Assembly (NCBI GenBank): GCA_934667795.1
Contig: CAKUMP010000011.1
Coordinates: 1-21,161 of the forward strand
Reading direction: 5' to 3'
Length of the DNA: 21,161 nt
From: an uncultured Chthoniobacterales bacterium
Lineage (GTDB): Bacteria > Verrucomicrobiota > Verrucomicrobiia > Chthoniobacterales > CAKUMP01
In this document: one piece after another, positions 7,180 through 15,261 of the stretch
How the letters are laid out: each line of letters begins with the position of its first letter
Numbering within the stretch: the stretch's first letter is position 1
The notes under the pieces: generated by a model
What the model was told of the DNA's origin: nothing
Seen by the model: the letters and a program-made list of their open reading frames with translations, nothing else
The model's database searches: none
Made by a program: the position numbers and the translations under genes

Positions 7180-9669
7180 TTACCTGATTCTGTATTCCAC
7201 AGCAAGGGTGTTGTTTTGCAAATCGTTTTTCAATAAATCCACAAGCAGGTTCCACACAACTGCCCGGCTCATATATTGATCCTCGAATTGTTCCATTCCT
7301 AACCCGACGCGTTCTCCATTTTTACTCAAAAATTCCAGAACCACTTTCCCTTCGAAGCGCTGGATCTCTACCCGTCTCACTCCCTCATATAAAACACCAG
7401 CCTCCGGACGATAGGTCTCATTTTTACGATCCATAAATGTCACCTGATGTGGTACCTCTGCCTGCATCCGAGAGTCCCGAATAAATAATGGCAAAATTTC
7501 ATAACACTCTTCCGGTAGATCACCAGATGTCCATTCAATGGAACTCTTTACGGTCAAACCATCAGAACTCGCTATAAAATCACGCACATAAGGAATCTGA
7601 AATGCCCCAGCCCCCGATTGTACTGCCGGGTTATTTTTCCCAATAACTCCACTCACTCGAAATCTGCTTGCGCCCTCTTCCTTGACTGCCTCTACCTCCA
7701 AATGCTCCCTGCTCATACGTGCGGAAGAAAAGACCTGACCTGACTTTGTCACACCACTCAAAGCATGTACCGGCCATTTTTTCCAATCGCTCCACATGTT
7801 TTCCACCGCATTCTCGGCAGCAAACCATTTCCCGCGTCCTCCCATTCTTCCAAGAATGACCGACCCCGTTTTATGCGTCCAGAATGCAGCCAGAGTTCCT
7901 CCTGAAAATCCAAGCCGCGTTCTTGAAGGACTTTCCGGCGCAAGCGGTGACGCCTCAAGAAGCACCCCATATCCAACCTCTTCCTTATCCTCATTTTCCT
8001 CAGAATACCGCGCCGCCATATAACAAATTTCTCCCTCCTCGTCCGGGAAAAATTTTACAAACGAATGGTTTCTACGTTCAAAGGGAGCAAACGTTTTTTC
8101 AGAATCCTCTGCCTGCATTTTTTCCAGCTCTTCAAAAAATCCACCCCCATGAACGGTATAGTAATCAAAACTATAATTGATGACTCCCGGCCACCAGCTC
8201 GGTTCCCAGCGCTGAAACCGTTCCTCATTTGGGACCAGCTCGGCATTTATTTTTTCAATCCCGATTTGAATCGCCTTCAACATTTCTTCCTCTGAAGGTA
8301 AAAAACTTTTTTCATCTCGTCCTTTTCTACCACCGAACATCAAATACCGTGCATCGGGAAATTTTGTGGCTAATGCCATCTCCCGAAATGCCCACGCATA
8401 TTGATCATTCGGCATGTCCGTTGTGGTGCGCGTCGAGAAATTTGACGGGCCAAAATAATTGTCTCCATCCGGTTCAGGAAATGTATGATAGCTTTTAAAC
8501 TGGCTGATCTTCCCCGTTAACTCTGCAACTTCCGGCCAGGGAGAAATCAGGGACGCCCACGCAAGATAATAAAGTGCAATCCCATTATACGAGGCTTCCA
8601 CCCCGCCCGTGTCACGGATAATACCTGCCGGATGGACAGATTCCAAACATGCCAGTGCATGCTTCTTGCACATTACCTGCAACTCTTCATCTCCGCTGGC
8701 CATGGCGATATAGGATAAACTAATCACCGATTTCATATCCATGTTATCGTTGATACGTGTGGGCCCCCATTTCACCATACGCGCCACGACGCGTTTTATT
8801 CCTGCTTCAAGCGCCTGCAGAATATTTTCTTCCACTAACCGGTGCTTTTTCGCATTCGCATACACATACCCGATCCACATTAATGTCCCCCCCGTGTAAT
8901 CGGCACGATGCATATTCCGATGCGAATGTGTCCCTTGTTCCTGTAACCAGTCCAGCATGATCAAGTCAATCGCCGCACCTGTGATTGCTCGATGTAGAAC
9001 CCCTTGATGCTGATAGTAAGGATTTCCGGGATAGTCCCATAACGTCCACCACATCATATCCGCAGGATATGCGACAACGCCTGGTAAGGAATAAGTCCCT
9101 CGTCCACCTCCCCGGAACATGATTCCATCCGAAGATTCTATGCTTTCCCATAAATAATTATCCGCCGCGATAGTTATTCCGCTCACATGGGAAACTTCTT
9201 TCCCCTCTCTGGAAAACAATGCCCAATACTGCCTTAGCTGCTCATGCCCCTCCCCTTCTCTAAAAAAAGCGCTCTCATTACGAAGCGGCATCAACTCGAC
9301 TTCATAATCGCTTTCTTTTAAAGTACTCAAATAGTCACACAAAACTTTCTGATACGCCTGTTCTTGAGGAATTTTTTCCGTAAAATGAACCCGATCGCTC
9401 CAATGTTTCGGGGCTTCTTTTTTCGGGGCTTCCTCTTGCTTCGTCTCTTTTTCTTTCCCCTCTTCCTTCTGTACCACTTTACTTGGAGCCACTACCGAAG
9501 TACTCGGTTGCATTACCGGAGAAGGTATTATTTCAGAAAGCGCTGTCTTTTCCTCCGTCACGATCCCCTCTTCCACCTGCCCACCCGTCTCGTCTTTCGC
9601 TTCACATCCCGAAAAATATAAAACTCCGGAGAGAACAATCGCGACTTGAAAGAAAATAGTTTTATTCAT
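7180..9669 (-). CDS. Large lipoprotein resembling toroid polysaccharide lyases
   Basis: An 829-residue exported lipoprotein. The N-terminus MNKTIFFQVAIVLSGVLYFSGC is a lipoprotein signal with Cys22 as the lipidated residue. Residues 40-90 are a charged Lys/Glu/Pro-rich linker. From about 100 to 500 there are repeated amphipathic helices rich in Trp and Tyr (MMWWTLWDYPGNPYY, RINDNMDMKS at 305-314, GGVEASYNGIALYYLAWA at 355-372, NDQYAWAFREMALA). From about 500 to the end the composition becomes beta-rich. An alpha/alpha-toroid followed by a beta-sandwich is the architecture of uronan and heparinoid lyases (PL8, PL12, PL15, PL21 and relatives), and Asn309 and Tyr361 are in plausible positions, but I do not recognise a specific family. 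It is the last gene of a probable three-gene operon with a BNR/sialidase-like protein, which supports a glycan-degrading role. The function is inferred from fold and context only. Confidence 0.6.
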   Translation of the reverse strand: MNKTIFFQVAIVLSGVLYFSGCEAKDETGGQVEEGIVTEEKTALSEIIPSPVMQPSTSVVAPSKVVQKEEGKEKETKQEEAPKKEAPKHWSDRVHFTEKIPQEQAYQKVLCDYLSTLKESDYEVELMPLRNESAFFREGEGHEQLRQYWALFSREGKEVSHVSGITIAADNYLWESIESSDGIMFRGGGRGTYSLPGVVAYPADMMWWTLWDYPGNPYYQHQGVLHRAITGAAIDLIMLDWLQEQGTHSHRNMHRADYTGGTLMWIGYVYANAKKHRLVEENILQALEAGIKRVVARMVKWGPTRINDNMDMKSVISLSYIAMASGDEELQVMCKKHALACLESVHPAGIIRDTGGVEASYNGIALYYLAWASLISPWPEVAELTGKISQFKSYHTFPEPDGDNYFGPSNFSTRTTTDMPNDQYAWAFREMALATKFPDARYLMFGGRKGRDEKSFLPSEEEMLKAIQIGIEKINAELVPNEERFQRWEPSWWPGVINYSFDYYTVHGGGFFEELEKMQAEDSEKTFAPFERRNHSFVKFFPDEEGEICYMAARYSEENEDKEEVGYGVLLEASPLAPESPSRTRLGFSGGTLAAFWTHKTGSVILGRMGGRGKWFAAENAVENMWSDWKKWPVHALSGVTKSGQVFSSARMSREHLEVEAVKEEGASRFRVSGVIGKNNPAVQSGAGAFQIPYVRDFIASSDGLTVKSSIEWTSGDLPEECYEILPLFIRDSRMQAEVPHQVTFMDRKNETYRPEAGVLYEGVRRVEIQRFEGKVVLEFLSKNGERVGLGMEQFEDQYMSRAVVWNLLVDLLKNDLQNNTLAVEYRIR

Positions 9670-9698
9670 CCGTTTTTCTTTAAATTAAAATCCCTTTT

Positions 9699-10763
9699 CT
9701 AACCTTCATTCGCCTGCATTTCCACACAGGCTAACCTTAATGAAATGAATTTTGTCCCCTGACAATCCAGCGCGATCTTTCCGGAACTTTCATAATAAGA
9801 AATCCAAAGCGTATTCCCTTCCACATATAACGAAGGATAACCAAATGTCCTGACATCGTTTTCCGATTCCTGCAAAACAAATTTGTTTTCCCAGTTTAAA
9901 TACCCATTGCTTAAATCACAACTTGCCAGATACAACGGATTTCTGGGTCCCCCATGTTGCGCCCCTTCTACCACTTTTTCATTCCAGCACAAAATCCCGG
10001 TCTCGCCCTCTCCAGCAGTAATAATCATGCAGGGCGCCTGCGGACTTCGGATGTTCGTATTCGACGACTCCGTCCAGCTCTCTCCCCCATCCTGGCTCTC
10101 TGCACTGTAAATCCACCCCTGATCCGTACGCAAAAACATGACAAGCTTTTCATCCCCCGCTTCAAATATCACAGGCTCCATTGCGCCACGCCCCGGACAA
10201 TCCACCCAGCTTTCTGACTGTTTCCAGCTCCTTCCCAAATCATCGCTGAAGACACAGGTCGCTTTATAATGTTCATCAACCACCCATCCCCCGGTTTTTG
10301 TCTGATAGATCGGCTGAATCAAACGCCCTGCCTTTGTCTTGATAAAGGTATTATTCAAACTCACCGTATAACAATCCATCGCGGTGATTTCCACAGGGTC
10401 ACTCCAGGAATTTCCATTGTCCGTACTCCGCATAAATTCCAATCCCGCACGATTTGAATCCAGCTTTTTAATATAAGTGATTCCAATCGTTTCCGCATCC
10501 AGCCGCACCAGTCCCGGTGCCATCACATTCGCATAATCCTTCCTCGCCAACAACACCTTCCCATTTCCCCAATGCTGTCCATCTTCAGAATATTGAACAA
10601 ATAGATCGGCCGGTGCATGGTCCGCTCCCTTATCCAGAAAACGCGTGTGCACCAACATCAATCGCCCATCCGGACACCTCAATAAGGAAGCTTCACTATT
10701 CCGACGGTTTGAAGGACTTCCTTCATACACAATTTCATCAAATTTTTTTGTAAAATAAGACAT
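9699..10763 (-). CDS. BNR/sialidase-like protein
   Basis: A six-bladed propeller protein of the sialidase (GH33-like, exo-alpha-sialidase/BNR) superfamily, 354 residues, with no signal peptide and so probably cytosolic. Four Asp-box repeats of the form S-x-D-x-G-x-x-W are visible at residues 59-65 (SEDGQHW), 113-120 (STDNGNSW), 173-180 (SDDLGRSW) and 223-230 (SQDGGESW). An Arg pair at 20-21 stands where the first triad Arg is expected, GRGAMEP (191-197) offers a catalytic Glu at 196, and LRTDQG (211-216) offers a second Arg. The start has AAGAGG about ten bases upstream. It lies 29 bases before the lipoprotein gene and 59 bases after the PEP-CTERM gene on the same strand. Many proteins of this type in PVC bacteria have unknown substrates, so a true sialidase activity is not established. 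Confidence 0.75.
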   Translation of the reverse strand: MSYFTKKFDEIVYEGSPSNRRNSEASLLRCPDGRLMLVHTRFLDKGADHAPADLFVQYSEDGQHWGNGKVLLARKDYANVMAPGLVRLDAETIGITYIKKLDSNRAGLEFMRSTDNGNSWSDPVEITAMDCYTVSLNNTFIKTKAGRLIQPIYQTKTGGWVVDEHYKATCVFSDDLGRSWKQSESWVDCPGRGAMEPVIFEAGDEKLVMFLRTDQGWIYSAESQDGGESWTESSNTNIRSPQAPCMIITAGEGETGILCWNEKVVEGAQHGGPRNPLYLASCDLSNGYLNWENKFVLQESENDVRTFGYPSLYVEGNTLWISYYESSGKIALDCQGTKFISLRLACVEMQANEG

Positions 10764-10822
10764 AAAAAAAGCCTCTTCTAATAGAAAGGGAGTTTATCTT
10801 TACTCTTCTGATCTCTTCTCGC

Positions 10823-11623
10823 TTACTTTCTCTTGATCAGTAACGCTAACACTCCGGAAATCAGAGGCAACATGGTAATCGAGGGTTCAGGTATCGCGGT
10901 TACTGAAAAATAGTCATACTCCGTGCTACGTTGCCCTTGTATGCGTGACCGCAACCCTGTAAGCCCGGTATTATAGGAACTATCCACAAACGATATCGTC
11001 GCAAATGGATCCCCGGAACTTTCCAGGGAATACAATTTCACATCCAGATTATTCCCCACAAATTGAAAAACCAGTTCCACTTTCCCTGTCACCGAAGTCC
11101 CGAAATCCACTTCTTCCAGAATCGTCTGATTGTGATTAACCGGATCCTTAGCCAGCACCAGCTTTGTCCCCGTAACATAACTCCAATACCCCTGAGGGTT
11201 TGCACTGCTGTTAAATACAGACCGTGCAATCACCCCACGCTGATCGTTTGTACCCAGTAAAAACTGAGTCGTCACAATTCCATCCGCGATCACGCCATCC
11301 TCAATATTTCCAAAATCTCCCTCCCAAAAAGCTGCCGTATTCGCACCAGCCGTGGCTGTCGTCATCCTCGTCATTTTTAATGTCCCATTCCCGGTCAACT
11401 CCACTTCCGCCTGCTCCCCAAAAGTTCCATTCGCGGCCACCGTCCAACCAGTCGGAACACTCCCCGCTACCCCGTTGAACTCTTCTATATACGCACCCTG
11501 TCCTTGCACCATTCCTCCACCTAACCCCACACTTAACCCCATCAAAACCATTCCAACCGCTTTAAAAAAACTCTGCCCACGAGCAACTCCTTCATTCGTA
11601 TTCATCATAAAAAAATATTTCAT
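10823..11623 (-). CDS. PEP-CTERM exported protein, lectin-like
   Basis: An exported protein with a C-terminal PEP-CTERM sorting tail: AIPEPS, a hydrophobic stretch ITMLPLISGVLALLI and a KRK end. Proteins of this kind are processed by an exosortase and displayed or released outside the cell. The N-terminus contains a hydrophobic segment FKAVGMVLMGLSVGLGGG with likely cleavage near VQGQG-A. The body has IEEFNG and alternating beta-type sequence resembling concanavalin-like beta sandwiches, though no family is certain. The frame can start further up (GTG 11647, ATG 11629), but GGAAAGGA is placed about seven bases before ATG 11623, which I prefer (266 residues). It is the first gene after the dyad operator at 11704-11728 and probably heads the operon with the BNR protein and lipoprotein. 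Confidence 0.8.
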   Translation of the reverse strand: MKYFFMMNTNEGVARGQSFFKAVGMVLMGLSVGLGGGMVQGQGAYIEEFNGVAGSVPTGWTVAANGTFGEQAEVELTGNGTLKMTRMTTATAGANTAAFWEGDFGNIEDGVIADGIVTTQFLLGTNDQRGVIARSVFNSSANPQGYWSYVTGTKLVLAKDPVNHNQTILEEVDFGTSVTGKVELVFQFVGNNLDVKLYSLESSGDPFATISFVDSSYNTGLTGLRSRIQGQRSTEYDYFSVTAIPEPSITMLPLISGVLALLIKRK

Positions 11624-11703
11624 ATACATTTCCTTTCCAGGGTTCACTTCTCAATCTTGCACCCCAACCCTTCAATGTTCACATTTTATTTTCAAGTTGA
11701 AAC

Positions 11704-11728
11704 AACTGGTAAGTTTTGTTTACCTGTT
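11704..11728. promoter_or_regulatory. Putative GntR/LacI operator, site A
   Basis: Dyad AACTGGTAA-N7-TTACCTGTT, with one mismatch between the 9-bp arms, in the 234-bp spacer between the divergent PEP-CTERM gene and the GntR/LacI regulator gene. The same sequence recurs at 17292-17316 upstream of the DapA-like operon, with 23 of 25 bases identical. Similarity extends outward to a shared TTCAA 13 bases before each dyad. The outer arms AGTTGAAA (11695-11702) and TTTCAACT (11741-11748) form a second, off-centre inverted repeat. Autoregulation plus control of the - strand operon is the likely role. Confidence 0.65.
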
Positions 11729-11857
11729 GGTTGTGAATTATTTCAACTGACACTTTGGAGCAAGATGATTGGCTGTTTGTTTGAATCTATCTTTGTCGCC
11801 CATGAGAAAAGAAGTTTTTGAGAAAAACAAATGTTTTGAAAACGGATAAAAAAACGA

Positions 11858-12949
11858 ATGAAAAGGCTACCTCCACCCAAAAAATGTTCTTTGGTCCAGC
11901 AATGTGCAACTGCCATCCAGGATGGGATCAAGCGAAAAATCTGGCAAAGCTATCTTCCCAATGAACATGTTTTAAGCATACAGCTTCAGGTCAGTCGCCC
12001 GACCCTGCGCAAAGCACTCAAAATACTGCATCATCAGAAAGTCATTTCCATTTCTCATGGAAAGAAAACGAAAATCCTGGCTCCCAGCCAATCCGGCAAC
12101 TCTCGTTATACGCCCATGATTGGGGTTCTGCTGGAATACAACGACCAAAACGATCCGGTATCCTCCCCAGTGATTAATGCGCTCCGGAATTCTTTACATG
12201 ACGCAGATCTCGATATGGTTCTTTTCCCTCGAAAACTGTCTAACTTTCGACAACCCGACGCTATCCTCCAGAATTTAGTCGCGTCAAACCCGGAGCATCA
12301 ATGGATTCTGATTTCCTGTCCGGCAAAAGTACAATCCTGGTTTATTCAAAACAGCATTCCTGCGCTCGTCATTGGCACCAGTGCGTATCCGAAAGAACTG
12401 CCTTCCATCGATGTGGATTATCGAGCGGTTTGCCGACATGCGACCGGCATTTTACTTTCTAAAAATCATTCTCATATTGGATTGTTACTTCCGAAAGGCA
12501 ATATTGGAGGGGATAAAGCAAGCGAACAGGGATTTCGGGAAGCCATTCTTGCCACCAACCGCTCGGAAGTCATAGGGACGACCCTCCTGCACAATGGGAC
12601 GCCGGAAGGGATTTGTCATGTCCTCATGCAACAAATAAAATGCAAACGTCTTCCGACGGCGCTATTGATTGCGAAACCTGCGGACGTACTGACAGCCATT
12701 TCTTTTTTACAAACCAATGGCATTCGTATCCCGCAGGACATCTCCATTATTTCTCGTGATTGGGAGCCCTTGCTCTCGGCCATCATTCCCACGCTTGCGG
12801 GCTATCAATTTAATTTGGAAAAACTGGCAAAACATGCCGTAGAAATGCTCCTGCAGAACATTTCTCAGACCTCCCTCATCCCTCCCGAATACCGCCTGAT
12901 GCCCACTTACAAACCCGCAGCCAGCGTTTCTTCTCATGCGATCTGTTAA
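11858..12949 (+). CDS. GntR/LacI chimeric transcriptional regulator
   Basis: A 363-residue sugar-responsive repressor type protein. Residues about 10-75 form a GntR-type winged helix: LVQQCATAIQDGIKRKIW, then LSIQLQVSRPTLRKALKIL as the recognition region, then a short wing. From TPMIGVLLEY (about 85) to 350 there is a LacI/PBP1-like ligand domain with VIGTSAYPKELPSIDVDY, HSHIGLLLPKG, GFREAI and IPQDISIISRDWEP. This GntR head on a LacI body is the AraR-like architecture, frequent in Verrucomicrobiota and Lentisphaerota next to polysaccharide genes. The gene is divergent from the PEP-CTERM/BNR/lipoprotein operon. The dyad at 11704-11728 lies 130 bases upstream of its start and is repeated before the DapA-like operon, so it probably controls both. 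The inducer is unknown. Confidence 0.85.
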   Translation: MKRLPPPKKCSLVQQCATAIQDGIKRKIWQSYLPNEHVLSIQLQVSRPTLRKALKILHHQKVISISHGKKTKILAPSQSGNSRYTPMIGVLLEYNDQNDPVSSPVINALRNSLHDADLDMVLFPRKLSNFRQPDAILQNLVASNPEHQWILISCPAKVQSWFIQNSIPALVIGTSAYPKELPSIDVDYRAVCRHATGILLSKNHSHIGLLLPKGNIGGDKASEQGFREAILATNRSEVIGTTLLHNGTPEGICHVLMQQIKCKRLPTALLIAKPADVLTAISFLQTNGIRIPQDISIISRDWEPLLSAIIPTLAGYQFNLEKLAKHAVEMLLQNISQTSLIPPEYRLMPTYKPAASVSSHAIC

Positions 12950-13023
12950 TAAGAGGCTTTCCCAAACTTTCTTCTAGCTCCATTGCTTATTCTGTGTATT
13001 AATAAAATCTTCTTATATTTATT

Positions 13024-14280
13024 ATGAAAGCTGGTTACGCTGAAATTGACATCACCCCTGAAGAACCTCTTTTCCTTGCTGGGTTTGCTGAACCAAAAGG
13101 CCGCCTCGGAGAATCCATCGACTCCCCCCTGATCGCACAGGCGCTGCTTCTGGAAGATGCGGAGGAACATAAATTACTCCTCCTTGCTTTTGACTCTGTT
13201 GCATGCGACGCGGAATGGGCAGAACATGTTTGCCAGACAGTTGCCCAGAATTTATCCATCCCCAGGAAATCTGTTTTCATCAATGTCTCTCATACCCATT
13301 GCGCACCGCAAATCCGTCTTAATCTGTCTATCCCGGCCGCACTCGAATACCGGAATTCACTGCAATCCACTCTGATCGAACTCGCAACCACCGCAGCCAA
13401 TACCGTTCGCCCTGCCAAATTTGCTTTAACAGAAGCGATTAACTCACAGGTCACCTGCCGCCGTCGCTGGTCCCCGGAAGGATGGCTGAATGCACCGAAT
13501 CCACAACTCGAACCGGTCCGTCAAACCCCGATGCTCGATATCACATGGGACGATGGTGATCGCCTTCTTGTCCCCACCGTGGCCGGACACCCCACGACTG
13601 CATCAGATCCCGTATATGACTCTCATTACCATGGTATCCTGCGCCAGCTTTTTGCCCCTCAAGCAAAAATTCTTGTACTTTCCGGCTTCAGTGGCGACAG
13701 CAAAATGACCACCCCCGACCGCCAGACCCAATCCTGGATCAGAGACCGCAAAACCGATGTCCGGATTATCGCCCATCGCCTTGCTGCCGACCTGATGGAA
13801 TCGTTTCAGTACCTCGAACCGGTCACCTTATCGCTTGCCAGTTTTTCTACGTCTGGGGAACTCCCACGATGGGAAAATGCACCAGCTCAAATGCCTCCAG
13901 AAGAAGCGGAAAATCATCTGGCAGCTTATTTGGCGAATCCTTCCCTTCCGATTCCCTCCTCTACCCCCCCCGTTCCATTTTATGCGAGTATCCACAAGAT
14001 CACCAAAGACCACTTCTGGGTCGCTCTCTCAGGAGAAGTCTGTGGCGGATATGCGGAAATTTTACAAGACACACTCTCCAAAATCCTACCCGAAAAATCG
14101 TTTGCCTTCATCGGATACTGCCATTGCGCCAGTGGGTATATCCCTACCGCAAAAATTCTTTTTGAAGGAGGATACGAAGGCAAAAACTCATTCGCACCAA
14201 AACCGCCGCTTCATCCTTCTTCCGAAAAAATCGTCGCCAACCTGGTCGACCAATGTGCCAAACATTTCCATAAAACATAA
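13024..14280 (+). CDS. Neutral/alkaline ceramidase-like hydrolase, cytosolic
   Basis: A 418-residue protein of the neutral/alkaline non-lysosomal ceramidase N-terminal family. It begins KAGYAEIDITPEEP, the usual (A/V)G.a..DITP start of the family. Zinc-site motifs appear in order: SHTHCAP (H90, H92), AGHPTT (H189), SGEVCGGY (E338) and ASGYIPT (Y372), matching the His, His, Glu, Tyr ligands of bacterial neutral ceramidase. GFSGDSKM stands where GAAGD.NP usually lies, near the nucleophile. There is no signal peptide, unlike true secreted ceramidases, and it is shorter, lacking the C-terminal immunoglobulin-like domain. The M55 gene starts 18 bases later, so the two are probably co-transcribed. 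Ceramide is unlikely as the natural substrate; an amide of a sugar or peptide fits equally. Confidence 0.78.
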   Translation: MKAGYAEIDITPEEPLFLAGFAEPKGRLGESIDSPLIAQALLLEDAEEHKLLLLAFDSVACDAEWAEHVCQTVAQNLSIPRKSVFINVSHTHCAPQIRLNLSIPAALEYRNSLQSTLIELATTAANTVRPAKFALTEAINSQVTCRRRWSPEGWLNAPNPQLEPVRQTPMLDITWDDGDRLLVPTVAGHPTTASDPVYDSHYHGILRQLFAPQAKILVLSGFSGDSKMTTPDRQTQSWIRDRKTDVRIIAHRLAADLMESFQYLEPVTLSLASFSTSGELPRWENAPAQMPPEEAENHLAAYLANPSLPIPSSTPPVPFYASIHKITKDHFWVALSGEVCGGYAEILQDTLSKILPEKSFAFIGYCHCASGYIPTAKILFEGGYEGKNSFAPKPPLHPSSEKIVANLVDQCAKHFHKT

Positions 14281-14298
14281 CCCCGATTCCTGTCATTC

Positions 14299-15123
14299 AT
14301 GAATATTTTCCTCGTTACCGATCTCGAAGCTGTTGCCGGTGTTCTCGATTCTGTCAATTGGTGCAAATATAATGGACGCTATTACGATCATGCCAAGGAA
14401 CTCCTGACACTTGAAACGAATGCGGCTATCGATGGTTTTTTTGCAGCTGGGGCAACAAAAGTAACGGTATGTGATGGGCACGGCTGTGGCGGCATCAACC
14501 CTTCTCTTCTGGATCCCCGAGCAGAGCTGATCGCGGGCCGTTTTACCCATGTCGGCTGGCCGCTCGGCATGACGAAAGAATATGATTTCATTGCCTGGGT
14601 CGGTCAACATGCGATGGCAAACACCCCTTATAATCATCTGGCGCATACCGGTGCATTTGAAGTCCGTTCTGCTACATTCAATGGAACTCCTATTGGTGAA
14701 ATTGCTCGTTTCGGGTACTGCGCAGCCGAACTTGGTGCACGCCTGCTTTTCCTCTCGGGCGATCAGGCGGCCTGTCACGAAATTGAAAAACTCACGCCCG
14801 GCATCCACACGGTTGCGGTCAAATTTGGTCTTGCCCCCACCGCCGGTGACGATTTCACGCCTCAGGAAGCGCTGGAAGGTTTCACTGCCGCCCGTCACCT
14901 CTCGCCACTCCAGGCGCGTCATCGCATTCGCGAAAAAAGTGAGGTCGCGCTCAAAGCCGCCACACAAAATCCTGAACTCGGACGCCTCGTACTCCCCACC
15001 CCACCCTTTAAAATTATCACCACCCTTCGCAAATCCTCCGACGGCACCCCCGGGAAAACTTTCACCCAATCCCATCCCGATAGTTACATCGCAGCACTCA
15101 ATAGCAAAAGGTTTGACAGTTGA
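14299..15123 (+). CDS. M55 family peptidase, DppA-like D-aminopeptidase
   Basis: A 274-residue homologue of the zinc D-aminopeptidase DppA (family M55). All expected active-site residues are present at nearly the same positions as in Bacillus DppA: D8 and E10 in VTDLEAVAG, H61 in CDGHGCGGIN, H104 in VGQHA, H116 in LAHTG (candidate nucleophile) and E134 in PIGEIA. There is no signal peptide, so it acts in the cytosol. It follows the ceramidase-like gene by 18 bases. DppA enzymes trim D-Ala-containing dipeptides, which would fit recycling of wall or amino-sugar-linked peptides, but the substrate here is inferred. The last two codons and the stop (D-S-stop) are encoded by the first units of a TTGACAG-type repeat array. 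Confidence 0.85.
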   Translation: MNIFLVTDLEAVAGVLDSVNWCKYNGRYYDHAKELLTLETNAAIDGFFAAGATKVTVCDGHGCGGINPSLLDPRAELIAGRFTHVGWPLGMTKEYDFIAWVGQHAMANTPYNHLAHTGAFEVRSATFNGTPIGEIARFGYCAAELGARLLFLSGDQAACHEIEKLTPGIHTVAVKFGLAPTAGDDFTPQEALEGFTAARHLSPLQARHRIREKSEVALKAATQNPELGRLVLPTPPFKIITTLRKSSDGTPGKTFTQSHPDSYIAALNSKRFDS

Positions 15124-15147
15124 CAAGTGACAGTGGACAAGTGACAA
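15113..15147 (+). repeat. Tandem heptamer array, TTGACAG type
   Basis: Five consecutive 7-base units: TTGACAG, TTGACAA, GTGACAG, TGGACAA and GTGACAA. The stop codon of the M55 gene (15121-15123) lies in the second unit. The same heptamer ends the ArsR gene (20138-20151) and, on the other strand, the PEP-CTERM gene at 20519-20546. Confidence 0.85.
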
Positions 15148-15151
15148 CGTA

Positions 15152-15178
15152 CCTGGGAGCGCCGACGTCCCCGTCGGC
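15152..15178. repeat. GCCGACG palindromic repeat, copy 1
   Basis: GCCGACG (15161-15167) and CGTCGGC (15172-15178) form a 7-bp stem with a TCCC loop, preceded by CCTGGGAGC. All 27 bases recur exactly, in reverse complement, at 20435-20461. It lies between two convergent genes. No T run follows the stem, so an intrinsic terminator is not supported; it is better described as a REP-like element. Confidence 0.8.
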
Positions 15179-15197
15179 AGACCTTCTTGCTGGGTAC

Positions 15198-15215
15198 GCC
15201 GACGTCCTCGTCGGC
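15198..15215. repeat. GCCGACG palindromic repeat, copy 2
   Basis: A second copy of the hairpin core, GCCGACG-TCCT-CGTCGGC, begins 37 bases after the first in the same orientation. The flanking GCTGGGTAC resembles a degenerate form of the leader seen in copy 1. Confidence 0.75.
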
Positions 15216-15240
15216 AGAGATGGGGACTTTGGGGACAGGA

Positions 15241-15261
15241 TTAGTAATTAGTAATTGGTAA
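15241..15261. repeat. Tandem heptamer array, TTAGTAA type
   Basis: Three 7-base units TTAGTAA, TTAGTAA and TTGGTAA abut the 3' end of the - strand gene ending at 15262, whose TAA stop is read at the edge of the array. On the - strand the array is rich in TAA in several frames. Confidence 0.7.

Noticed and set aside
15161..15215. GCCGACG hairpins as intrinsic terminators
   Set aside because: No T run follows on either strand, and an exact inverted copy elsewhere indicates a repeat family instead.
15124..15261. CRISPR-like spacing of short repeats
   Set aside because: Units are tandem heptamers and two hairpins without unique spacers of constant length, and no cas gene is near.
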